Source: Paraphysomonas bandaiensis
Lineage: Eukaryota; Chrysophyceae
Direction of reading: 5' to 3'
Assembly (NCBI GenBank): GCA_965644295.1
Contig: CBFFRP010000028.1
Coordinates: forward strand, 1 to 64,000
Length of the DNA: 64,000 nucleotides
Part shown: piece after piece, positions 56,462-64,000 of the stretch
Layout: every line of letters begins with the position of its first letter
Numbering within the stretch: the stretch's first letter is position 1
Translations under genes and position numbers: made by a program
The notes under the pieces: generated by a model
What the model saw: only the letters and a program-made list of their open reading frames with translations
Told to the model about the DNA's origin: nothing
Databases searched by the model: none

Positions 56462-57488
56462 GCCCCTACGTACAGACGATAATTGCGTCTACCCATATAT
56501 ATCAAACGCTCTGCTGAACAAACGCTCTACAACATTACTTGTTGTACTGAATATATATCAAAGTATAACACTTCTGTAATATATTCTTACACTACTAACT
56601 GAACGACGACGTAGTAGGAAAATACCAGCTCACGAGCATACTCATACATAGCTACACGCAGTCACTATATTCACGATATGCAATATGTAGTAACATATAT
56701 CAAGCTGACCTGTCAAGCAAAAGAAAACTTCTTTTTGTCTTGCTTCGTGGAAGTAATTCCAACACCTTGTGTGCGATAAATATGAAAGAGATGACGGTCG
56801 AATAGTTTGTTATCGAATAAGAATTTTGGTGTCGTGACCAAAATGGCGGATATGAAGATCATTTTACTGGCTTCCTTATTGACTGTTTACTCTTACAGAT
56901 CATAAGAAGAATATATATTGGGGAAGTCGTTAGTTGAACCAGGAGGACAGCATGCACTTAGCAGTTTGGAGTTTACTATTTGGTGAATAGCTCTTCAGTC
57001 TTCAGAGACAGTAGAAAGACACACAAACATGACGATATATATCATCAATATATTGCGAGGCCAAATTTCGTCAAAATAATAATAAATATATAAATGTATT
57101 GTAGCCAGCAAAAATTAATAATTGCAATCCAAAATATTTTTACCCTGCCCTGCCTACACACCATTAACTCGATTCAATTGCACAATATATTTCATATAAT
57201 GCAGCTGAACTCAGCAAGGAAAAAGAGAAGTGCTCATCAACAAGAAATTGAAATTTTGTGTTTGCTATCTAAACCACTATTTTACTGCAAAATAATATCT
57301 GGAAGTTTCATAATACAATTAAATAAAGGTTGAACACAATTCCTTCTCTCCAGGTTAAAAGTTTTATATCCACCGACGAAATTCCGTATAAAGGATATCT
57401 ATTTTTTTCGGTAGCTATGAACTAATGCCACGGCTGACTTCGCATCTCTTATGACCCTAAATTTAATGCAATAACGATACATTGGAGG
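56462..57488. other. Intergenic; one short signal-peptide-like ORF
   Basis: ATG at ~56843 in context CCAAAATGG opens MADMKIILLASLLTVYSY and stops after 20 codons; it might be a first exon, but no donor or following exon was found. A 79-codon plus frame at 57094-57333 is featureless. Confidence 0.35.
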
Positions 57489-59725
57489 TCAGTATATACC
57501 AAGAGCACACCTCGTATCATCTCTCTCACGCTTCAAATCGTGCAGTAATCTGTATCCCCTATTAATCACGTAACTATTAGTGATGTGTACGGACACAAGT
57601 ACATGACACGTACTCTATTATATCCCGGATAACTGTGGTCCACTGTCTGTAGGACTGGTCATCTTCAGCCATAAGTATAATCGGCGATAGATCTCCAAGT
57701 TCAGAAGAATCCTGTTGTAGGTATCAGAACAGAAATTAGTATGTGCATCATTCAACAATACATAATAACATTCAGATGCATCCAATGACTATTATATTTT
57801 CAATATATCACATCCCAATATGCATATAATACTTTTGGAATTAAGGCAAACTGAAGCCTTCTGGTAGCGTGATATACATCAAAATCCGCACTCATCGCAT
57901 CTGAAACAAACATGTCCTCCGAGCCGCTGACAATTCCTCGAATAATATGACGCACAGAAAAATATGGCGTGGAGTACTGACGCAAGGTCCTAAAAGAAAC
58001 AAGGTCGTTAGGTGTCACATAAATACATAATAATATACATACGCATACAACTACAACTAAAGTGGCAAACGGATAATTGGTCACTCACTGCATGTTTGTT
58101 TCGATTTCATAGTGTTGGAGGTATACTGGCGCAAGATCGATACTCTCCCGGATGTCAGCAAAATCCTGTGGTAAAGGCAATAAGTAAGCACAAACATTAT
58201 TACATGTATCTACACACATCCTTGCTGCTGTAGAAGTTCAGCACACCCCTCTCAATCACGGCATACGTTTTAGAGAAGCACGGGCTAACTACTTCTACGT
58301 GTCGGAGGCTCTTGTTCCATATTACCCCACGAGCTCTCAAATTCTTCAGTCGCTGTATTATTGCAAAATTACACGTACGCTAACATACCACGTACTACTC
58401 TGCACCCATATACGCAACAAAATACGAAACCGTGGCTTAATATACCACGATAATCATGAGCAGAAACAAAATCATCACCTTTCGTATACCGCTTTTCATA
58501 TCTTTCACTTCCATCCTCTTCCTCTCTTCGACAGCTGCTCTACTTTCCATAACGCCGCTCAGGACGGTGATGGCATGGGAGCTTGCAGACGAAGTTACTT
58601 GTGTGATTTGTGTCAGTGTCGTTCGAACGGTGCGCGCGTCATCTTGTGGCCCGTTTACATCTTTATTACCGTTACAGAAATCGTCTTCCTCCTCCCCGGG
58701 GTCCTCCAGAATAGGCACATGCATGTAGCGCTCGACAAGGGCACTAGCCGACACAGGATCTATGGAACGCAAAGCTAGAATTAGGAATAATCAAATAACC
58801 GAACAATAGTGCGCGAGCCAAATTCAGAGCTACACCAAGAAATGTCACAAAATAGATATTTATTTCTTCAAAACGACAGGACAACAAAAGGACATACAAA
58901 CCTACCTGTGCTATCTACAGTGAAGAGCGCTATGGCTTGCTTTCCATGCGTTACCATGAAGTAGAATCCACTGATGTACAGAGAAGATTGCGCGATTAGA
59001 AATATTTTACTCGTATCTGTCCCCCAAGTCCAGGCCCATGTCTGAAGCATTAAGATAACGATACAGCAGACACCACATTTGGCTGACTGTAATTGGTACT
59101 TTTTCACCTTGCGGATGCTTTTTAACACATCTTCATGGGATTCTCCCTGCAGAAATGTCACCTTACCATACAGGTAACTCATGGCCGACAAGAGCGACAT
59201 TGCAATCGCGAAGAAAACACCACATACAGCAGTTGCTAGATAGGGGTATGCGGCAATATCCGTATCTGCAATAGGTTCTGAAAAGTCCCGTAAATCGTCT
59301 AACGCATAGTGGAGTGTGATGAGACCATTCATACAGATAGAAGTGAGATTAAGCATGTACAGGCTCACCACTTTCCTGTGGATCTCAAGATTGTCTCTGT
59401 CGTATAGCATAAGCCACAAACCTACAGCTACATATGGGCAACAAAAACCTCGCAAATTCCGCCAAAAGAGACTCTCTCTGTCTGTTGATCATATAAGATA
59501 TTTCTCTGTATGTCTGGGGCTATACATATATTGCGACATGTATCTTACGCCTCATCTGACGCACCAGTCGTTCAGTCCATTGAACTGGTCACTACATATG
59601 CGGATTAGCAGAGTGTCCACTTGTGGATCCACCCAGCAATCTATGTGGTGATGATAATATGATATAAACGCAACACCTACTTAGCTCTACGCCTCCAGGT
59701 CCTCCGAGAGTCGTATCGAAATATG
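57489..59725 (-). CDS. Multi-pass membrane protein with C-terminal PH domain, at least 9 exons, N-terminus unresolved
   Basis: Exons on the minus strand: ...-59681, 59584-59549, 59481-58906, 58774-58479, 58352-58218, 58165-58089, 57989-57833, 57711-57614, 57558-57489; phases agree throughout and introns are 52-131 nt (donors mostly GTGAGT/GTAGGT-like). The first readable piece is FDTTLGGPGGVEL, then QWTERLVRQMR. Exon 59481-58906 has at least five hydrophobic segments (FCCPYVAVG, VVSLYMLNLTSICMNGLI, ATAVCGVFFAIAMSLLSAM, GVCCIVILMLQTWAW, FLIAQSSLYISGFYFMV). Exon 58774-58479 is an acidic, polar linker. The last ~170 residues form a PH domain: FSKTYAVIERGVLNFYSSKD, SIDLAPVYL, RRLQFALIPK, PIILMAEDDQSYRQWTTVI with the conserved Trp of the last helix. 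It suggests a lipid-sensing membrane receptor or transporter; the combination is not one I recognise. No ATG was identified before 59681. Confidence 0.65.
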
Positions 59726-59919
59726 CATACGGCAGTATACGGGTATACGGTTATGGTATACGGGCATGGACGCACCGCTGTACTCATATATGCATATATT
59801 CGTGTGCACTTGACTGCAACCTTCGCTCACATTATAAACAGCCCATAAAATTTTAATGCAACTGATTGGAAATTTTTAAGGCAATCATGATCACTTTTCC
59901 TTCTCCCTTTCAATTTTAG
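59726..59919. promoter_or_regulatory. Head-to-head 5' region of the TM-PH and TM-SH3 genes
   Basis: Under 200 bp separate the first readable exons of two divergent genes. It holds short GTATAC palindromes (GGTATACGG, ATACGGGTATAC) around 59735-59765. It probably contains one or both unresolved first exons. Confidence 0.35.
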
Positions 59920-60266
59920 ACACACCACAGCCGAGACCGTTATCATGGGCGAAATATTTTCCAATTGCATTTTTGACAATCGTGATTGCGATGCGGAGCA
60001 GAGAAAGGCAAATAGTCACATGTGAGCTTTCAACGTTAATATATTTCTAGTTCCGTGTTGTAGGTTACAATGGGGCAACAGTTAGAGCAGATGCATCTAC
60101 AGAATCTAGATTTATCACAAAGCTGCCCCAAGGGTCGGTTGTAATTGTTGATGATGTAAAAGAACGGAGAGTGCACATATGCAGTCCAGTTATTGGCTGG
60201 ACGAGTATACATACGAATTCAGCATCACCACTTACTATACTTCAACCTATAGATGGTGATGAATAA
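59920..60266 (+). CDS. Small one-TM protein with SH3-like domain, at least 2 exons, 5' end unresolved
   Basis: Exons 59920-60021 and 60064-60266 with a 42-nt intron (GTGAGC...TTGTAG); the joined frame is open, phase 1 at both junctions. The first exon, entered through CTTTCAATTTTAG, encodes a basic start and one hydrophobic helix (YFPIAFLTIVIAM). The second encodes an SH3-like fold: GATVRADASTESRFITKLPQ, GSVVIVDDVKERRVHICSPV, IGWTSIH, the pattern of protist bacterial-type SH3 domains. It ends at TAA 60264-60266. The overlapping frame from ATG 59945 (MGEIFSNCIFDN) does not splice into this exon. The start exon is not identified. Confidence 0.5.
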
Positions 60267-60837
60267 TATTTTATAGAATTGTATTTTTGCTCCAACATTA
60301 ATAATATACATATAATCATATACTGGAGGGTATCCTGTTAAAGCTATGAGAAATCTACTGTTAATCGAGAGCATATATACCTTCGTAGCAGATATCAGAG
60401 TTAAGTACTAGTTAGTCAAATTGCAGTGCTAAATTAGTTCTGACACTTACACGCCTATTGCTAATAATCAGACCTTTACTACTCTTTCATATTTATCGCA
60501 CATAAGGTGTTGGAGTTACTTCCTTGAAGCAAGGCTTACTCGTTCTTGACAGTTCAGCTTACGATGGTTCTTACATTGCATATAGAGTGACTGCTGAGTT
60601 ATGTATAAGTATGTTCGTGAGCTGGTATTTTTCAACCACAGTGGTGTTATATTATATTAATCAGAGTGTTATGTTGTGCTATACAACTGTATTCGGTAGA
60701 GGAATTTATGTGAGCGACTTCATAGTTACCACGAGCCATAGCTGACGTTATCAAACAAGGCTATGTCATAATGTTTTCAATGAAGCAAATCATTGATCTT
60801 TTTACACACAGCGTTTTGTAATCACTGCTTGGTAAGT
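60267..60837. other. Intergenic with a LINE tail fragment
   Basis: 60370-60480 carries TATCAGAGTTAAGTACTAGT and CGCCTATTGCTAATAATCAG, the 3' tail of the LINE/D1 family. A 73-codon ORF at 60524-60745 is featureless. Confidence 0.5.
60370..60480 (+). repeat. LINE/D1 3' tail fragment
   Basis: Matches the last ~100 bp of the tail at 17300-17395 and of copy d at 47090. Confidence 0.6.
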
Positions 60838-61018
60838 CCCTCAACAAAGTCGGACTCGCACCACTTCGTGGTGTTCTGGGGGATAAGTACGGGAGAGATT
60901 TCTCCGGGAAACTAACGTGGGCCGCAAACATAAACAGTAGATATTATTCTGCCCACTCATAGCCAAATGCTTGTGTGATACACGGGACGAATAAACAGGC
61001 ATCTGAGGTATTGGGCTT
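60838..61018 (+). repeat. Dispersed repeat D1, copy f (head part)
   Basis: CCCTCAACAAAGTCGGACTC, GGGGGATAAGTACGGGAGAG, ACTAACGTGGGCCGC, GACGAATAAACAGGCATC; it ends at TTGGGCTTAACAC, where hAT coding sequence begins. Confidence 0.75.
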
Positions 61019-61267
61019 AACACCCAAGAATCGATCGACCAAGTACATATTGTGGAGCGTTTGTTTAGCAGAGCCAAGATTATCATGGCACAGTTGTGTC
61101 AAGGAATGACCCCACGACGCCTCGAACTGCTGCTGTTCCTTCGGTTGTGGTTCAACAAGCACTTGTGGACCGCAATGACAGTACAACAGGTCATTGATGG
61201 ATTGTCCGATCATGATGAGAATATGAGGACGACAGTGACGAAGAGAGTTGGAATACTTAAGTACTAG
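61019..61267 (+). pseudogene. hAT transposase C-terminal fragment
   Basis: The frame ESIDQVHIVERLFSRAKIIM, then MTPRRLELLLFLRLWFNKHLW, is the hAT dimerisation block (pattern ER.FS.A......R..m.P..le.LLFLr.N..LW), ending at the stop 61265-61267. The catalytic core is missing; the upstream boundary coincides with repeat D1. Confidence 0.65.
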
Positions 61268-61741
61268 TTGCAGCATTGTAATTGGGTTTTCATTATCATG
61301 TTACTAATTAGTTACTACCGATCGAACTAATGTTTCTTAGCGTCCAATATATATCAACAATACAATATTGCAATATATTATTATATTGGATTTCTTTAAA
61401 ATTAAATTCATTTTTTGCAATACTATATTGCTACGCGGCCCTGCTTGTTGCCGGTACATAAAATAAACAATATGCAAAATTAGGGAAAATGTAGTAGATT
61501 TTACTAGACTTTTAAGAATTGTTGTAGAGTGGTTCTAAAAGTGCTTGAATGCAATAGTATAGTGTTAATAATTATAGAGCAGGAAGAAGTCCTACACAGA
61601 AAGTCTTCTACTGAAACACATTCATATGGCTTATGAACGTGACAACTTCAAAGCTGAAGCCCAGCGCCTCGAGCTTGAGAACCGGAAGGAGAAGAACAAG
61701 GAATCCAGCGCCTCGAGTTTGAGAACTGGAAGGAGAAGAAC
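61268..61741. other. Intergenic; possible coding remnant before the copia LTR
   Basis: Near 61628-61735 a frame AYERDNFKAEAQRLELENRK reads like a coiled coil and contains a tandem AGCGCCTCGAG / GAGAA(C/CT)GGAAGGAGAAGAA duplication of ~47 bp; it is cut by the LTR at 61742. No family recognised. Confidence 0.4.
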
Positions 61742-62007
61742 TATTAGGATTCAGCTTAATACATGATTGTATCTGTGAGTTATAATGTTCAATGAAATAC
61801 ACCATGAACTGAATTAGAGAGAGTATCTGTCGAAGATACGTGATCGTCATCATAACGTCGTCATTATCAGTTACACTTCTAACTATTCCGTTGTGCATGA
61901 TAGTACGTTCTATATTGTTATTCATAATTTTTCACTCTATCGTGTTCATTACTTACACTCTAATAATCACAACATTATTTTACTATTATAAAGATCAATT
62001 CTTTATT
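61742..62007 (+). repeat. 5' LTR of the second copia element
   Basis: 266 bp starting TATTAGGATTCAGC and ending GATCAATTCTTTATT; it carries the ACTCTAATAATCACAACATT segment that the 39288-39530 LTR lacks. Confidence 0.92.
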
Positions 62008-62017
62008 TGGTAGCGAG

Positions 62018-64000
62018 ATGTCAGTTAAAGTTACAAGTTACGACTCAACCGACTCGGATTCGACAACCGACAAGCGAAAGGACTCAATGCCAAAATTCGA
62101 TGCGAAGAACTTCTCCAGGTGGCAGAAGAAGTGCCGTGCATGGTTCTATCGCAAGCCTAAGATCGTTTATACTCTACAGAACGATCACCCAATTGAGCCT
62201 GAAGCAGAAGAAAACTCAGATGACGAGGACTACCAGTATCGACTCGAACAGTATCAGGATGCAAAACGATATTATGATGAAGGTAATAACTACCTATGGT
62301 CAGTCATTGCAAGCTCTATCATTGGTCAGAATGAAGAGGCTGAAGGGATTTTGGAGAACGTCCCCGATGGAGACGGTAAAACCGCCTGGACGGACTTGCT
62401 CAACCACTTCAAAGAAAAAACGACTAACGACGTCATCACTGATCTGATTGGCCAGTTTCAGAGCATAAAAATCAAAAAAGGTCAGTCGATAATCAACTTT
62501 CTTGACGCTGTCGAAAAGCTCCGAAACAAGCTGATTAATTATGGTCATCGGATAAGTGACCAAGATCTCATATCACGCATTCGACAAGGCCTGGTATCCA
62601 AAGAAAATATGACGTATCGTGAACTGGCGATCAACCTGCAGATGCACCCTATCGATGACTACAAAACACTCATACGCAGACTACGCGGATTAGGAAGCTC
62701 GTCTGTCGGAATGCTCTTGTCAAGCAACGAAGAAACAAAAACCGACAGTATTCAGCTTGCAGCCTCAAAACCCCCATTTTTCAAAAGTAAAGTGAATTCC
62801 AAGCGCAAAAAGGGGACATCTTTCAGAAACCGTTCCAATAAACCGAAACATGACAAGAGAGCTGACAAGGACATTAAGTGTTTCCGATGCGATGGAAAAG
62901 GACACATCGCTTCAGAATGCAAACACTCATGGGAAAGAATCCAACAGATGAAGAATTCCTCTGGAAACAAATCAACCAGTAGGAAATTCAAAAAAGTTAG
63001 ATTCCAGACCCACCAGAGCACTGAAAACGACGACTCCGACCAGTTTGCAGATTATGAAGACAGTGGTCCATTACAACAGAAAGGACGAGACTTCGGAGGA
63101 GTCGGATATCCAACAAACGACGAAACGAACTTCGTTTTTGATCAAGAAGCCGGAATGGGGACCCTTGATTCTGGCTGCACAGTCTCCATCACACCTGAAG
63201 CCGGATACATCACCAATTATGAGGAATGCCTCACCGACATTCAAACAGCTAAGTCAGGATCAACTATGACCTCTTCAGGACATGGAAGACTTGGTATTAT
63301 CCCCAAGTGCAAGCACGTGGACCATGCTTCAAGAACACTCGTGTCCATCAGCCAATTAGATGACCTAGGGTATAAAATCTTGTTCGGAAACCAATCAGTT
63401 GAGATATATAAAGATGAAATACTGCTATCAAAGGGTAAGAGAGTTGGAGGCCTATATGAAATTCCGTTAACAGACCTCGGTACTCCTATTGACGAATCCC
63501 ACCTTGCTTCAACTGCTTCAGGCCCACTCGCAACCCTAGCACATAAGAGATTGGCACATTCTTCAATTGGACTCATACAGAAAGCTGTACAGTCAAAATT
63601 AGTAACGGGTATTAAGTTAACGAAGTCGGAGATGAATGCTACTTCTTTACCGGGTGGCCTATGTGATGGTTGTGCTAGTGGTAAATCTCATCGCCGAAAA
63701 CATAGACACGCTATCAGACAAATGCTGCTCAAGCGTGTAAGAAGAGCGAATGAGCTGGGGGAGCTAGTAGTAGCCGATTTTTCTGGACCCCATGCACCGG
63801 AGGCAATCATTACTGGCAACCGTTACATACTCGGGATGACAGATGTAGCTTCCAGACACCAATGGGACTCCTACGGACCAACGAGAGATGAAGATTTCGT
63901 CATCCAATCCATCCAGAAAGTTGTCATGTATCTACATAGTAAAGGCAAACGCCTACAACATTATCATGCGGATGGCGGGAAGGAACTGGTATCAAGAAAA
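62018..64000 (+). CDS. Copia gag-pol, open to the window edge (661 codons, no stop)
   Basis: ATG 62018 lies 10 nt after the LTR (MSVKVTSYDSTDSD). Intact features in order: gag UBN2-like region (KNFSRWQKKCRAWF ~residue 30; SIKIKKGQSIINFLDAVEKL ~150), complete CCHC zinc knuckle CFRCDGKGHIASEC (~287), protease DSG (GTLDSGCTVSI ~380), gag-pre-integrase zinc motif (LAHKRLAHSSIG, LCDGCASGKSHRRKH ~550), integrase start (ADFSGPHAPEAI ~590, TDVASRHQWDS ~610, HYHADGGKELV ~650). RT and RNase H would lie beyond 64000. No frameshift in the part seen, in contrast to the broken sister at 33.8-39.5 kb. Probably a young, possibly active copy. Confidence 0.9.
   Translation, partial: MSVKVTSYDSTDSDSTTDKRKDSMPKFDAKNFSRWQKKCRAWFYRKPKIVYTLQNDHPIEPEAEENSDDEDYQYRLEQYQDAKRYYDEGNNYLWSVIASSIIGQNEEAEGILENVPDGDGKTAWTDLLNHFKEKTTNDVITDLIGQFQSIKIKKGQSIINFLDAVEKLRNKLINYGHRISDQDLISRIRQGLVSKENMTYRELAINLQMHPIDDYKTLIRRLRGLGSSSVGMLLSSNEETKTDSIQLAASKPPFFKSKVNSKRKKGTSFRNRSNKPKHDKRADKDIKCFRCDGKGHIASECKHSWERIQQMKNSSGNKSTSRKFKKVRFQTHQSTENDDSDQFADYEDSGPLQQKGRDFGGVGYPTNDETNFVFDQEAGMGTLDSGCTVSITPEAGYITNYEECLTDIQTAKSGSTMTSSGHGRLGIIPKCKHVDHASRTLVSISQLDDLGYKILFGNQSVEIYKDEILLSKGKRVGGLYEIPLTDLGTPIDESHLASTASGPLATLAHKRLAHSSIGLIQKAVQSKLVTGIKLTKSEMNATSLPGGLCDGCASGKSHRRKHRHAIRQMLLKRVRRANELGELVVADFSGPHAPEAIITGNRYILGMTDVASRHQWDSYGPTRDEDFVIQSIQKVVMYLHSKGKRLQHYHADGGKELVSRK

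Larger units (their letters stand above)
61742..64000 (+). mobile_element. Ty1/copia retrotransposon, 5' part, cut by the window end
   Basis: The 5' LTR 61742-62007 matches both LTRs of the 33.8-39.5 kb element. It is followed by TGGTAGCGAG (primer-binding site) and an open gag-pol frame to the last base of the window. Confidence 0.92.

Noticed and set aside
59945-60006. ATG 59945 (MGEIFSNCIFDN) as the start of the SH3-like gene
   Set aside because: This frame cannot splice into the SH3-like exon with the GTGAGC donor; the other frame gives a membrane helix and an open join.
60524-60745. 73-codon ORF MKQGLLVLDSS
   Set aside because: No motif, no splice context, in a repeat-laden intergenic; likely chance.
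62007-62447. Plus-strand 146-codon ORF MVARCQLKLQV
   Set aside because: Out-of-frame shadow of the copia gag, which reads from ATG 62018; the same shadow occurs in the sister element at 39288-38911.
1-64000. tRNA, rRNA, CRISPR, bacterial operon signals
   Set aside because: Scanned by eye for B-box-like GGTTCRANNCC, rRNA cores, spaced palindromic arrays and Shine-Dalgarno patterns; nothing convincing. A tRNA search program would be decisive.

Overview
This window is eukaryotic nuclear DNA. Spliceosomal introns are everywhere and very short: 18 of the 23 introns resolved in six genes are 42-56 nt, GT-AG. The sequence is AT-rich and heavily loaded with transposons. An ankyrin protein with diatom-like repeats and a tyrosine-recombinase relic of a type I associate with oomycetes, diatoms and brown algae suggest a protist, perhaps a stramenopile. 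That placement is an inference from memory of families and was not tested.

Host genes. The cleanest are RNA polymerase I largest subunit (21888-29747, +, 8 exons, 1815 aa), a FHIP/FAM160-type Hook-adaptor protein divergent from it (21050-18178, -, 6 exons, 877 aa), an RRM/RS splicing-type protein (40836-39877, -, 3 exons, 286 aa), an ER-type class-A J protein (44030-45507, +, 5 exons, 418 aa) and an ankyrin protein (49148-49903, +, 3 exons, 218 aa). A multi-pass membrane protein with a C-terminal PH domain (~59725-57489, -) lies head-to-head with a small one-TM, SH3-like protein (~59920-60266, +). For the five complete models the exon sum is an exact multiple of three.

Mobile DNA fills the rest. 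1-6.5 kb: a 5.7 kb TIR DNA transposon (544-6255) with a decayed DUF7869-type gene sits inside the last exon of a basic, coiled-coil gene; removing it restores an open frame. Relatives lie at 9.4-10.1 and 32.8-33.7 kb. 10.9-17.9 kb: two copia fragments form a ~1.35 kb inverted repeat, and the gag of one is split by a 3.46 kb LINE-tailed insertion (14244-17704, 11-bp target duplication). 33.8-39.5 kb: a complete but frameshifted copia element with both LTRs. 61.7 kb to the end: a sister copia element whose ORF is still open at the window edge. 51.3-56.45 kb: a 5'-truncated LINE (endonuclease-RT-RNase H) with a 12-bp target duplication. Relics of a Crypton-like recombinase (42.5-43.6), a hAT transposase (61.0-61.27) and a copia RNase H (47.5-48.0) are present, with at least two short dispersed repeat families, one sharing the LINE 3' tail.

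The most unusual points are the nine-copy 217-bp satellite filling a single 2.1 kb intron of the Pol I gene, the TIR transposon family, the nested LINE-tailed element with tandem ~1.46 kb ORF units, and the TM-PH gene.
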